The notes under the pieces were generated by a model. That model was not told the DNA's origin. It was given only the letters and a program-made list of their open reading frames with translations, and ran no database searches. A stretch of DNA of 34,563 nt, from the NCBI GenBank assembly GCA_900314605.1, contig OMVX01000033.1:1-34563 (forward strand). Direction: 5' to 3'. Below are positions 8,581-17,767 of the stretch, one piece after another; position 1 is the first letter of the stretch, and every line of letters starts with the position of its first letter. A program made the translations under genes and the position numbers. The stretch is from an uncultured Methanobrevibacter sp. Its GTDB lineage: Archaea > Methanobacteriota > Methanobacteria > Methanobacteriales > Methanobacteriaceae.

Positions 8581-8779
8581 CTTAAAATGGCACTTTCAAA
8601 AACTTGAGTGATAAAATTTATTTCAATTTTTTTCACCTTAGAAAAATTTGGTTAAACAAGACCAAACATACACATAGAACTTTAATTTTAAAAATAAATA
8701 ATAAATCAGCGGAAAATTTTTGAGTTGTGCAACTTGTAAAAATTAAAATCACTTAAGTTTTTGAAAGTGCCCTTAAAAT
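8581..8779. mobile_element. MITE copy 1 with 8-bp target duplication
   Basis: A 183-bp non-coding element at 8589-8771. Ends are GGCACTTTCAAAAACTT and its reverse complement; the inverted repeats extend to 24 bases with one mismatch. It is flanked by a perfect direct repeat CTTAAAAT at 8581-8588 and 8772-8779, the target site duplication. The interior has no frame that could encode a transposase, but includes the palindrome AGTTGTGCAACT. A second copy lies at 31532-31692 in reverse orientation. The GG-starting ends with 8-bp duplication resemble ISL3-type elements, and 8 bp is also what I recall for ISM1 of Methanobrevibacter smithii. The parent transposase is not in this window. Confidence 0.9.
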
Positions 8780-8906
8780 TATTTTTTTATAATTTTAAAA
8801 ATTAATTAATTATAAAAACATTTAGGATTATATTTATAATTAAAATATGTGAATAATTTTTTTTTTATTATTTCTTTCAAATAATTATTTAAAATGATGT
8901 GGTAAA

Positions 8907-9539
8907 ATGTTTATGGGAGCTTCAACTAAAGAAGGTATGGATATTGCTACTAAAAGTAGAGATATTATACGTTCTCTTATTGGAGAGGATATTAAGGATT
9001 TAAATCCTGCAGAAAAAGATATTGTAGAAAGAATTGTACATTCTACAGCAGATCCTGAATATGGAAAACTTGTCTCTATAAGCCCTGATTTTGTAGATGT
9101 AAGTCTAAAATCACTTGAAAATCATGAAGATATTTTAACAGATATAAATATGGTTAAAGTTGGTATAACTCAGTATGATGGAAATGTGTATTCTTATATT
9201 AAAGATGAAAAAGTAAAGGAATATGCAAAGGATAAAGACATTACTAGAGCGGCTGCTGCAATAGAGTATGCTGCACTTGAAGGTTTTGAAGGAATGATTG
9301 TCATTGGAAATGCACCTACATCACTTTTTAAATCAATTGAACTTGTTCAATCAGGAGATTTAAATGCCAAATCAATTGTTGGTGTTCCAGTAGGTTTTGT
9401 TAAAGCTGCTGATTCAAAAGATGCACTTGCAAATACTACAATTCCACATGTAATCACTTGTGGGCCAAAAGGAGGAACACCTGTTGCGGTTGCATGTGTT
9501 AATAGTTTAATTTCAACTTTAAAAAATGAATTTTATTAA
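8907..9539 (+). CDS. cbiC: Cobalt-precorrin-8 methylmutase (CbiC)
   Basis: The 210-residue enzyme moves the methyl group from C-11 to C-12 of cobalt-precorrin-8 to form cobyrinate in the anaerobic cobamide pathway. The signature ERIVHSTADPEY holds the catalytic His45. The glycine-rich segments VGITQYDGNVYSY, GMIVIGNAPTSLF, SIVGVPVGFVKAADSK and CGPKGGTPVAVA are all in family order. Methanogens need cobamides for the Mtr methyltransferase. The ATG at 8907 follows GTGGTA closely; the ATG two codons later (8913) is an alternative start with better spacing. The MITE ends 128 bases upstream of its target duplication's gene side, so the gene's promoter must lie in or after it. Confidence 0.93.
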   Translation: MFMGASTKEGMDIATKSRDIIRSLIGEDIKDLNPAEKDIVERIVHSTADPEYGKLVSISPDFVDVSLKSLENHEDILTDINMVKVGITQYDGNVYSYIKDEKVKEYAKDKDITRAAAAIEYAALEGFEGMIVIGNAPTSLFKSIELVQSGDLNAKSIVGVPVGFVKAADSKDALANTTIPHVITCGPKGGTPVAVACVNSLISTLKNEFY

Positions 9540-9995
9540 TTTTTTTAGAAAAGAATTATTAATAGAGTTTATATGTTCATTTTTTTTTAGTTTAATAACA
9601 ATCTCACTTTTTTTTTAAATTGGATTATGATTTAAAAAACTATTTAATGTTTTATAAGCTTTTCACTATTTTTTTGTTTTATTTATTTTATAACTTTTTT
9701 ATCTAAGTCTAACAAATGTCTATAATTTATTTAATAATTAATTATAAAGGTTTTTTTTTTAAAATCAAGAAAAAAAGTATATTAAAAAAAATCTAATTTG
9801 AAGACATAAAAATTCAATTAGAAAATTCAAGGACAATATTTTTATCAAATTTTAAAAATCAGAAGAAATTTAATATTTGATTATTAAGTTAGGAATATTT
9901 GATTTTTAATTAATTATTTAGTTAAATATTATACGAAACTTTATAATAAGAGTTAATACATAATATGCATTATCATAATTTGGTGAGGTGTTGTA
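9540..9995. other. Intergenic region without recognised gene
   Basis: 456 bases. The first part has several T-tracts of 8-9 bases that may terminate cbiC. At 9792-9822 a hairpin can form (TCTAATT-GAA arms, about 10 bp with one bulged base), and AATATTTGATT occurs twice near 9872-9905. GGTGAGGTG just before 9996 belongs to the next gene. No credible reading frame was seen on either strand. Confidence 0.5.
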
Positions 9996-10445
9996 ATGAA
10001 AGTATGTCCTCAGTGTGGAAAATCTGTTGATGAAACTGATAAGCGTTGTAGTCATTGTGGTCATAAATTAGAAAAAAATAAGAATTTAAAATATATTATA
10101 GGTATACTAGTAGTTGTAGTTCTAGTAGTTATTGTTGGAGCTTTTGTAGGAGGGGTTTTCAATAATGGTGAAAATACTAATACAGCAGACCATTCTGCTT
10201 CTCAAGTTTCAACTCCTGTAAATAATTCAACAAATTCTATTAATAATTCTTCCCAATCTAGTTCTGATAATAATGGAAGTTCAGCAACTGAAACTGTATT
10301 TTGGGCTAGTTCTCAATCAGATATATTCCATAAACCTTCTTGTGAATGGGCTCAAAAAATTAGCGATAATCATAAAATTGTTTATCACTCCCGTGAAGAA
10401 GCTATTTCAGATGGTAAACGACCATGTAATGTTTGTAATCCCTAA
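9996..10445 (+). CDS. Membrane-anchored zinc-ribbon protein with Ada-like C-terminal domain
   Basis: The 149-residue protein has three parts. Residues 1-25 form a zinc ribbon (C4, C7, C18, C21 in CPQCG and CSHCG). Residues 32-54 are one strongly hydrophobic helix. Residues 55-98 are a Ser/Asn/Thr-rich linker. Residues 100-149 carry FHKPSCEWAQKI and, after a gap, REEAISDGKRPCNVCNP, the Cys/His spacing of the small metal-binding domain found in Ada and at the ends of some archaeal nuclease-like proteins. With a cytoplasmic ribbon, the C-terminal domain would be outside the cell. Ribosome binding site GAGGTG is strong. Function is unknown. Confidence 0.8.
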   Translation: MKVCPQCGKSVDETDKRCSHCGHKLEKNKNLKYIIGILVVVVLVVIVGAFVGGVFNNGENTNTADHSASQVSTPVNNSTNSINNSSQSSSDNNGSSATETVFWASSQSDIFHKPSCEWAQKISDNHKIVYHSREEAISDGKRPCNVCNP

Positions 10446-10563
10446 TTTTCTCCAGTAATTTGATTCAATAATTATGATATCAGTTAGTGGTTTATAAGAC
10501 TAGTTAGTACTAATATTAAACTTAAATTTTTATTTGTTTGTAATAATCAATATGATTTTTACA

Positions 10564-10578
10564 TTTTTTTTTTTTTTT
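10564..10578 (+). terminator. T15 tract downstream of the zinc-ribbon gene
   Basis: An uninterrupted run of 15 T residues lies about 120 bases after the stop at 10445 and before the hemL promoter region. Oligo-T tracts alone terminate transcription in archaea. No hairpin precedes it. Confidence 0.45.
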
Positions 10579-10720
10579 AATTGTATCCTAGAATAATTAA
10601 CATCTATCTTATTATTAATATTAATTTTTCATTATTAGAAAATTGTGTATAAATATTTATATTAAAAATTTATAATATTATTAAAGTTTCATAAATATAA
10701 ACTAAGATTTTTGTGATAAA

Positions 10721-12007
10721 ATGATGTCATCAAGAGAAATGTTTATTATAGCTAAAGATTATATGCCTGGAGGAGTAGACTCTCCTGTAAGAGCATATGA
10801 ACCATATCCTTTCTTTGTTGAGAAAGGTTATGGATGTAAAATTTATGATGTAGATGGAAATGAATATATTGACCATTGTCTTGCTTATGGTCCATTAGTC
10901 TTAGGTCATGCTAATGAAAAAATTACCCATAAAATATCACACCAATTAAAACTTGGTACTGCTTATGGTGCTCCAACTGAAGCAGAGGTAAAACTTGCAA
11001 AAGAGGTAGTAAGTAGAGTTCCATGTGCTGAAATGGTCAGATTCTGTAATTCTGGAACAGAGGCTACAATGAGTGCTATTAGACTTGCAAGAGGTTTCAC
11101 TGGTAAAAATAAAATTATTAAATTTGAAGGAACTTATCATGGTGCACATGATTATGTACTTGTAAAATCAGGTTCTGCAGGTGCATGTTTGCCTGATTCA
11201 TTAGGTATTCCAGAAGAAACAACTAAAAATACTTTATCATGTCCATTTAATGATGAGGATGCATTAACTAAACTTATTTCTGATAATGATGATATTGCAG
11301 CTGTAATAATTGAACCTGTAATGGGTAATATTGGTTGTGTTGTTCCAGATGAAGGTTTTTTAGAGTTTGTACGTGAAATTACAGAATCAAAAGATATTAT
11401 TTTAATTTTTGATGAGGTCATTACAGGTTTTAGACTTGCACGTGGTGGTGCACAAGAATACTTTGATATTAAACCAGATTTAGTTACTTTTGGTAAAATA
11501 TTAGGTGGAGGGTTCCCTGTTGGTGCAGTGGCAGGTAGAAAAGATATAATGAAATTAATGGCTCCTGAGGGTAAAATTTATCAGGCAGGAACATTTAATG
11601 GAAATCCTATTACAATTAATGCAGGTTTAGTAACCTTAGAACAGTTAGACCATCAATTCTATAATCAGTTAAATAAAAGCGGTCAGTATATTAGGGATTC
11701 TATTAGGGATATTGTTGATGATTTAGATTTAAATATTCAAGCTGTTGGTATAGGTTCAATGTTCCAGATATACTTTACAGATAAAGAGGTTCACAACTAT
11801 GCTGATTCACAGACTTGTGATACAAAAAGATTCTTAACCTATTTTAGGGAAATGCTTAATAATGAGATTTTTATCCCTCCTAGTCAATATGAATGTAATT
11901 TTGTATCTATTAAACATACTGAAGATGATTTAGATAAAACAGCTGATGCCATTGAAAATTCTTTAAGAGTTGCATTTGACATATCTCCTGAAGAAGATGA
12001 TGATTAG
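10721..12007 (+). CDS. hemL: Glutamate-1-semialdehyde 2,1-aminomutase
   Basis: This PLP enzyme turns glutamate-1-semialdehyde into 5-aminolevulinate, the C5 route precursor of haem-like tetrapyrroles; in methanogens these are mainly F430 and cobamides. At 428 residues it has normal length. The PLP lysine is K259 in [17 protein letters not shown]231 in [10 protein letters not shown] contacts the pyridine nitrogen; [14 protein letters not shown] and EGTYHGAHD are the phosphate and substrate regions. The first two codons are both ATG; GTGAT at 10713-10717 is better spaced for the second (10724). The gene has its own upstream gap of 275 bases. CbiC nearby belongs to the same tetrapyrrole network. 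Confidence 0.96.
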   Translation: MMSSREMFIIAKDYMPGGVDSPVRAYEPYPFFVEKGYGCKIYDVDGNEYIDHCLAYGPLVLGHANEKITHKISHQLKLGTAYGAPTEAEVKLAKEVVSRVPCAEMVRFCNSGTEATMSAIRLARGFTGKNKIIKFEGTYHGAHDYVLVKSGSAGACLPDSLGIPEETTKNTLSCPFNDEDALTKLISDNDDIAAVIIEPVMGNIGCVVPDEGFLEFVREITESKDIILIFDEVITGFRLARGGAQEYFDIKPDLVTFGKILGGGFPVGAVAGRKDIMKLMAPEGKIYQAGTFNGNPITINAGLVTLEQLDHQFYNQLNKSGQYIRDSIRDIVDDLDLNIQAVGIGSMFQIYFTDKEVHNYADSQTCDTKRFLTYFREMLNNEIFIPPSQYECNFVSIKHTEDDLDKTADAIENSLRVAFDISPEEDDD

Positions 12008-12387
12008 TTTATATTCTTTTATATTTTATTTTCATCATTTTATTTTTAATTTTAAAATTTAACAATATAATATTAGGCTTACTATTAATTAATTTAAAGA
12101 TTCTCTAATTCAATTAAAATTTTGTAAAAATTATAAATTTGTACCAAATTTATTTTGGGTAAGTTTTATAAATTAACTATTTTTTTTTTAAAATAAAAAA
12201 GTAAAATAATATAAAATCTTTGAATGACATTAATTTTTCTATAAAGTTTATTAATTAAAAATTTTATATTTAATTATATATGAATGAATTTTTAATATTT
12301 TATTATTAATTATTATCAGATAATTTATTTAAATATTCATTTTATTATTTTATTATTATTTTTTTTTTATTTTATGAGGTGAATTAA
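12008..12387. other. Intergenic region before aspS
   Basis: 380 bases of AT-rich DNA between hemL and aspS. T-tracts near 12181-12190 and 12360-12369 may act in termination. I see no reading frame or RNA gene. GAGGTGA at 12375-12381 is the aspS ribosome binding site. Confidence 0.5.
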
Positions 12388-13707
12388 GTGGAATACTTAT
12401 TAAGAGACTTAAGAAGAACTCATTATACTAGTAATGTAACTGAAGATGTAATTGATGAAGAAGTTACTGTAATGGGATGGGTTCATGAAATTCGTGATTT
12501 AGGTGGAATTATATTTCTACTTATAAGAGATATTGAAGGTAGAATACAGGTTACTGCACCTAGTAAAAAAATATCTGCAGAAATTTTAGAAGATATTAGA
12601 GCACTTAGAAAAGAGTCAGTTGTTGCAGTTAAGGGTACTGTCCAATCTTCTTCTAAAGCACCTAATGGTGTTGAAATATTACCATCAGAGATCACTGTTT
12701 TAAATATGGCTGACCAGCCATTACCAATGGATCCTACTGAAAAAGTTAAGGCAGAAATTGATACTAGATTAAATTCAAGATTCTTAGATTTAAGAAAAAC
12801 TGGTGTTTCTGCGATTTTTAAAATTAGAAATCAAATGTTTAAATCTGTTCGCGAATATTTTGCAGATAATAATATTATTGAAATTAACACTCCTAAACTT
12901 GTAGCTTCAGCTACTGAAGGAGGTACTGAACTTTTCCCAATTACTTACTTTGAAAGGGAAGCTTTCCTTGGTCAATCTCCACAATTATATAAACAAATGA
13001 TGATGTCTGCAGGTTTTGATAAGGTTTATGAAATAGGTCAAATTTTCAGAGCAGAAGAACATGATACTTTAAGACATTTAAATGAAGCTATTTCTATTGA
13101 TATGGAAGCTTCATTTATGGATGATGTTGATGTTAAAAATATCTTAAATGACATGATGGTAAAACTTATCACTGATATTAATGATAAGTGTTCAGATGAA
13201 TTAGATATTTTAGAATATAAACTTGAAGTTCCTCAAGGTAGATTCCCGGATATTGATTATGATGAGGCTGTAGATTTAATTAATGCTCGTGGGGTAGAAA
13301 TGGAGTATGGTGAAGATTTATCTCGTGAAGCTGAAAAAGTTTTAGGAGATGAAATGGATGATTTCTATTTCTTAAGTGGTTGGCCTACTGAAATTAAACC
13401 TTTCTATGTAATGCCTTATGAAGATCAACCTCAAAAGTGTCATGCTTTTGATTTAATGTATAAGAACATTGAATTATCTTCAGGTGCTACCCGTATCCAT
13501 CAGTATGACCTTTTAATAGAACAAATGACTAAAAAGGATTTATCTCCAGAATCATTTGATTCCTACTTAAAAGCATTTAAATATGGTATGCCTCCTCATG
13601 CTGGTTGGGGTCTTGGTGCTGATAGATTAAATATGGTTTTAACTGGTGTTGAAAATATTAGGGAAACTGTTTTATTCCCAAGGGATAGACACAGATTAAC
13701 TCCTTAA
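12388..13707 (+). CDS. aspS: Aspartate--tRNA(Asp/Asn) ligase, archaeal type, GTG start
   Basis: A class IIb aminoacyl-tRNA synthetase of 439 residues, the usual archaeal length. An N-terminal OB-fold ([19 protein letters not shown]) binds the anticodon; the catalytic core has motif 2 ([15 protein letters not shown]) and motif 3 ([15 protein letters not shown]). The start is GTG at 12388, placed by the strong GAGGTGA six bases upstream. H33 in WVHEIRD and P92 in KAPNGVEI are at the positions where discriminating archaeal enzymes have Trp and Lys; His and Pro mark the relaxed form that also charges tRNA(Asn). I therefore infer a non-discriminating enzyme that relies on an amidotransferase. hisD follows after 26 bases. 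Confidence 0.95.
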   Translation: MEYLLRDLRRTHYTSNVTEDVIDEEVTVMGWVHEIRDLGGIIFLLIRDIEGRIQVTAPSKKISAEILEDIRALRKESVVAVKGTVQSSSKAPNGVEILPSEITVLNMADQPLPMDPTEKVKAEIDTRLNSRFLDLRKTGVSAIFKIRNQMFKSVREYFADNNIIEINTPKLVASATEGGTELFPITYFEREAFLGQSPQLYKQMMMSAGFDKVYEIGQIFRAEEHDTLRHLNEAISIDMEASFMDDVDVKNILNDMMVKLITDINDKCSDELDILEYKLEVPQGRFPDIDYDEAVDLINARGVEMEYGEDLSREAEKVLGDEMDDFYFLSGWPTEIKPFYVMPYEDQPQKCHAFDLMYKNIELSSGATRIHQYDLLIEQMTKKDLSPESFDSYLKAFKYGMPPHAGWGLGADRLNMVLTGVENIRETVLFPRDRHRLTP

Positions 13708-13733
13708 TCTTTTATTATTTTTTTTGTGATTAA

Positions 13734-15014
13734 ATGAATATAATAAATTATAGTGAAGAACAGTTAGATGATATTATTAAAAGGTCTGAAGAGGACATTA
13801 ATAATATTATTTCCACGGTTAATGATATTTTAATTGATATTAAAGAAAATAAAGATTATGCTATTTTATCTTATACTGAAAAGTTTGATGGTGTTAAATT
13901 GGATACTATGCTTGTATCTGATGAAGAAATCAATCAAGCTTATGATGAAATTGATGATTCATTAATTGAAGCTCTTAAAAGTGCTGCAGCTAATATTAAA
14001 AAATTTCATAAAGCTGAAATTCCTACAGAATGGGAAATGGAAGTAATGGACGGTATTAGAGCAGGCCAGATTATAAGACCTCTAGAAGCGGTTGGTTGTT
14101 ATATTCCTGGTGGACGAGCAGCTTATCCATCTACTATTTTAATGACTGTTATACCTGCAAAAATTGCAGGTGTTAAAAAAATTGTTTGTTGTACACCTCC
14201 AGGTAAGGATAAAAAAATTGCCCCTGCAATTCTTGTTGCAAGTCATATTGCAGGAGCAGATGAAATATATAAGGTAGGTGGAGCACAGGCTATAGGGGCT
14301 ATGGCTTATGGTTCGGAGTCTATTCCTAAAGTTGATAAAATAGTAGGTCCTGGAAATATTTTTGTTACAGGTGCAAAAAAACTTGTATATGGAGATGTAG
14401 ATATTGAATTTCCAGCAGGACCATCAGAATTACTTATTCTAGCAGATGATTCTGCTAATCCTGAATTTGTTGCTAATGATTTTTTATCACAAGCAGAACA
14501 TGACCCAAATGCTGCATGTATATTTGTAACAGATTCTGAAGATTTGGCAGTCAAGGTTAAGAAGGAAATTGAAAGTTTAACTTTAAAAGCTGTTAGAAAA
14601 GAAATCATAGAAGCTTCAATTTCTAAAAGAGGAAAAATAGTTTTAGTTAAAGATATGGTTGAGGGAATTTATTTAACAAATAAATACGCTCCAGAACATT
14701 TAATCATATCAACTAAAGATAATAACAAAGTCCTAAATAGAATTAATAACGCAGGTTCTATTTTTATAGGAAATTATTCTCCTGTTGCATGTGGTGATTA
14801 TGGTTCTGGTACTAATCATGTACTTCCAACAGCTGGTGGTGCTAGAATGTATTCCGGTTTATCTACTGAAGATTTTATTAAAAAACCAACTGTTCAAGAA
14901 CTTTCAAAAGAAGGTTTAAATACTCTTAAAAATACCATTATTCCAATTGCGGAATATGAAGGATTTTATGCCCATGCAGATTCTGTTAAAATAAGATTTA
15001 AAGATGATCAGTAA
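13734..15014 (+). CDS. hisD: Histidinol dehydrogenase
   Basis: The 426-residue enzyme performs the last two NAD-dependent oxidations of histidine biosynthesis, L-histidinol to L-histidine, using a zinc ion. Family blocks present are GCYIPGGRAAYPSTILMT, EIYKVGGAQAIGAMAYG, DKIVGPGNIFVTGAKK, EFPAGPSELL, the zinc-binding SQAEHDPNA, and NKYAPEHLII. The C-terminal YSGLSTEDFIKK is also typical. It starts 26 bases after aspS with GTGATTAA as ribosome binding site, so the two genes very probably share an mRNA, although other his genes are not in the window. Confidence 0.96.
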   Translation: MNIINYSEEQLDDIIKRSEEDINNIISTVNDILIDIKENKDYAILSYTEKFDGVKLDTMLVSDEEINQAYDEIDDSLIEALKSAAANIKKFHKAEIPTEWEMEVMDGIRAGQIIRPLEAVGCYIPGGRAAYPSTILMTVIPAKIAGVKKIVCCTPPGKDKKIAPAILVASHIAGADEIYKVGGAQAIGAMAYGSESIPKVDKIVGPGNIFVTGAKKLVYGDVDIEFPAGPSELLILADDSANPEFVANDFLSQAEHDPNAACIFVTDSEDLAVKVKKEIESLTLKAVRKEIIEASISKRGKIVLVKDMVEGIYLTNKYAPEHLIISTKDNNKVLNRINNAGSIFIGNYSPVACGDYGSGTNHVLPTAGGARMYSGLSTEDFIKKPTVQELSKEGLNTLKNTIIPIAEYEGFYAHADSVKIRFKDDQ

Positions 15015-15568
15015 TTTTTTTATTTTTTAATCACTTATTCAACTATTTTTTTTTAATTTTATTTCTTTTTAAATTATTATATTTGATATATTTTATTAAA
15101 CAATTTATATTTTGATTATATTTTCTATTTATTATGATAATTTTAAATGGATTATACTGTTTTTATTAATTTTAGATAGTTATAATAATTTTTCAAGAAT
15201 TAAAGTTTATCCAATTTATTTACCATATATTTCTATTTTTCAGAACATTACATTTATAAACCTTAAAAATATATAATAAAATATTTAAATTATAAATTTA
15301 TATTAATTTATTTTTTAAATTTTATGATACAATGAAATTAATAGTTCATTTTCATATATACTTAATTTATTAAAAGTATTTTATTTAAATTCAAGATTTT
15401 AATTGCTTATTGGCCGATTATAATAAGCAGTTTCTTTAAATCAATAAATTATGATTTAAAGCATGATTTATTATTTAACTTGTTATTTATAAATCAAGTT
15501 AATTTACACTATTATAAGTGGTAAGTCCTTAGATTTATATTTTTAATACATATTTGGGAAGGGTAATT
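15015..15568. other. Long intergenic region before the UPF0058 gene
   Basis: 554 bases. The part after hisD has T-tracts (15016-15030, 15047-15055) that probably end transcription. The middle is featureless AT-rich DNA. The last 170 bases contain a run of four adjacent hairpins, given as a separate entry. No reading frame with a ribosome binding site was seen. Confidence 0.5.
15404..15524 (+). ncRNA. Candidate structured RNA or leader: four consecutive hairpins
   Basis: Four non-overlapping stems follow each other. A: TGCTTATT at 15404-15411 with 15422-15429. B: CTTTAAATCA at 15434-15443 with 15452-15461, 10 bp perfect. C: TTAACTTG at 15475-15482 with 15495-15502. D: TTA-CACT at 15504-15510 with 15517-15524, one bulge. 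Loops are 6-12 bases. The block ends about 45 bases before the ATG of the UPF0058 gene, so it may be its leader or a separate small RNA. Single stems of this size arise by chance at this base composition; only the close packing is notable. Confidence 0.35.
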
Positions 15569-15865
15569 ATGTATAAAGATGAAATGATTCAAATGCATCA
15601 ATTTTTAGTTTATGTATTAAAAAATTTAGCTGAAAATGATGAAATAAAAAATGATTGTAGTGAATATATTGCTTTAAATATTAGTCCCCATCATATTCAT
15701 AGGACTAAAGCCGAACATAAACATGCAATTTTTGTATTGGCTAGTACAATTTCTAATGTTATGTTACATAAAGATGAAAATGCTATTCCACCCAATGTTA
15801 CTAATGCTTTACAGGAATTAATTAAAAGATCAGAAAAAGATATGGCTAATGCAGAATCTAAATAA
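15569..15865 (+). CDS. UPF0058 family protein
   Basis: A 98-residue archaeal protein with the family pattern: an N-terminal helix KDEMIQMHQFLVYVLKNL, then ISPHHIHRTKAEHKHAIFVLA at about 49-69 with a dense set of His residues. Family proteins are small, helical and of unknown function; the His cluster suggests metal binding, which is inference. I start at the ATG at 15569, not at the in-frame TTG at 15554, because GGGAAGGGTAATT places its AAGGG 7 bases before the ATG and the family begins at this Met. It stands alone, with over 450 bases free on each side. Confidence 0.85.
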   Translation: MYKDEMIQMHQFLVYVLKNLAENDEIKNDCSEYIALNISPHHIHRTKAEHKHAIFVLASTISNVMLHKDENAIPPNVTNALQELIKRSEKDMANAESK

Positions 15866-16318
15866 GTATATTATTTAATTTTTTTTATCTATAGAATCTT
15901 TATATTTAATCATTTAATATTAGGTTATTTTATCATTATTTTACTTATTTTCATATAACCCTTTTTTTAATTTAACTTTGTTTTCATATTTTTTCTTTTT
16001 ATTTATTTATTTATTTTTCTTGCTTTATTTAATTTCTATTTATTCTTTAAATTTCTATTTATTATTTAAATTCTATTTATTTTATTAATTTTCTTATCAT
16101 TAATCTTATTTTTTTATTATAATTTTATTCATATTCTATTTATTTAAGTATTTTTTCTTATTTTTCAAGATTTTAATTCATATTTTTTTATCATTACTTT
16201 TTTAAAATTTCACTTTCAATATATTAATATAATGAAATCTAAATAATAGTTAAAATATATTTATTTTAATTATAGTTTTCAAAAAGTTTTCTAAATTTAA
16301 TTATTTTTTGGTGTTAAT
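15866..16318. other. Intergenic region with degenerate short repeats
   Basis: 453 bases, very T-rich on the plus strand. A TTTA run at about 15999-16016 and three imperfect copies of an 18-19-base unit at 16028-16082 are the only structure seen. GGTG at 16310-16313 is the ribosome binding site of the next gene. No reading frame was found. Confidence 0.5.
16028..16082. repeat. Three tandem copies of a TTTAAATTTCTATTTATT unit
   Basis: Units at 16028-16045, 16046-16064 and 16065-16082 differ by one or two bases; the core TTCTATTTATT is repeated again near 16135-16144. No function is evident. It may be slippage in T-rich DNA or binding sites. Confidence 0.65.
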
Positions 16319-17686
16319 ATGAATAAAATTATTTGTCTTGTTGATGGTGAACATTATTTACCTGTTACTAAATCGGCAGTTTTAACTATTAATGATTCTA
16401 ATCATAATGAAGTTCAGGCTATTGTTTTTATTGGAGGAACAGAAAAATTAAAAACTGAAAATCATGAAGAATATTCAAAACTTATGGGTTTTCCTGTATA
16501 CTTTGGAGATGATTATGGAGAAATTCCTTATGATTTAATTGAAGAAGTGATTGATAAATATGGTCCTGATTGTGTTATGGATTTATCTGATGAACCGGTT
16601 CTTGATTATTCTAAAAGGTTTAAAATAGCATCCTGTGTTTTATCACGTGGACTTATATATGAAGGACCAGATTTTAGATTTGAACCTCCAACCCAAGCAG
16701 AAATTCCAGAAAAACCTAGTATAAAAATTATAGGAACAGGTAAAAGAATAGGTAAAACAGCTGTAAGTACTTATACCTCAAGATTAATTGAAAAAAATAA
16801 GTATAATCCTTGTGTTGTGGCAATGGGTAGAGGAGGTCCTGAAAAACCAGAACTTGTCCGTGGAGATTTAATGGAGATTACTCCTGAATTTTTAATGGAA
16901 CAATCTGAAAAAGGTGTTCACGCAGCTAGTGACCATTGGGAAGATGCATTAATGAGTAGAGTATTAACTATAGGTTGTAGACGTTGTGGTGGAGGTCTAT
17001 CTGGTGAAGTTTTTATGACTAATATGAAAGAAGGAGCAAAAATTGCAAATGAACAGGATAAAGACCTAATAATATTTGAAGGTAGTGGTGCAGCAATTCC
17101 TCCAATCAAAACAGATAAAAACATATTGTTAATAGGTGCTAATCAGAATCTTTTAAATATTGTAAATTTCTTTGGACCATTTAGGATAGGCCTTAGTGAT
17201 TTAGTTATACTTACAATGTGTGAAGAGCCAATGGTTAACAAAGAAAAAGTTCAGGAAATAATAGAGTTTATTTCTTCCTTAAAACCTGAAATTAATGTTA
17301 TTCCTACAGTATTTAGACCTAAACCTTTAAAAAATATTGAAGGTAAAAATGTTTTATTTGCAACTACTGCTCCAGAAGCAGTAAAAGATAAACTTGTGAA
17401 ATATTTGGAGAAAGAATATAAATGTAATATTGTTGGTACAACTTCACATCTATCTAACAGACCTCTTTTAAGAGAGGATATTAAAAAATATATGGCAGAT
17501 GCAGATTGTATGTTAACAGAACTTAAAGCAGCTGCAGTTGATGTTGCAACAAAAGAGGCTATTGAATCAGGTTTAGAAGTTGTTTATTCAGATAATATTC
17601 CTATTGTAATAGATGATGACTCTCCAGATATTGATTCAACTATATTAGAACTTGTAGACAGTGCAATTGAAGATTTTAATAAGTAA
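16319..17686 (+). CDS. cpgS: Cyclic 2,3-diphosphoglycerate synthetase
   Basis: The 455-residue enzyme closes 2,3-diphosphoglycerate to its cyclic form at the cost of ATP. This solute accumulates in Methanobacteriales as a phosphate and carbon store and protein stabiliser. The sequence fits family length and has a nucleotide-binding loop [13 protein letters not shown] at 138-150, the segment [18 protein letters not shown], and the strand [14 protein letters not shown], as in related P-loop ligases. The ATG at 16319 follows GGTG. An ATP-grasp gene follows after 81 bases on the same strand and may be co-transcribed. Confidence 0.9.
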   Translation: MNKIICLVDGEHYLPVTKSAVLTINDSNHNEVQAIVFIGGTEKLKTENHEEYSKLMGFPVYFGDDYGEIPYDLIEEVIDKYGPDCVMDLSDEPVLDYSKRFKIASCVLSRGLIYEGPDFRFEPPTQAEIPEKPSIKIIGTGKRIGKTAVSTYTSRLIEKNKYNPCVVAMGRGGPEKPELVRGDLMEITPEFLMEQSEKGVHAASDHWEDALMSRVLTIGCRRCGGGLSGEVFMTNMKEGAKIANEQDKDLIIFEGSGAAIPPIKTDKNILLIGANQNLLNIVNFFGPFRIGLSDLVILTMCEEPMVNKEKVQEIIEFISSLKPEINVIPTVFRPKPLKNIEGKNVLFATTAPEAVKDKLVKYLEKEYKCNIVGTTSHLSNRPLLREDIKKYMADADCMLTELKAAAVDVATKEAIESGLEVVYSDNIPIVIDDDSPDIDSTILELVDSAIEDFNK

Positions 17687-17767
17687 ATATTATTTTTTAC
17701 AACATTAAATTTAATTTATTAATATTATACATGAAAGTTTATTTTATTAATTTATAAGGATGATATT

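Noticed and set aside
8589-8771. The inverted-repeat element as a riboswitch or terminator
   Set aside because: A second copy elsewhere in opposite orientation and perfect 8-bp target duplications on both show it is a transposable element.
9540-9995. tRNA or other stable RNA gene in the intergenic gaps
   Set aside because: No GC-rich stem set and no GGTTCGAATCC-like T-arm was seen in any gap.
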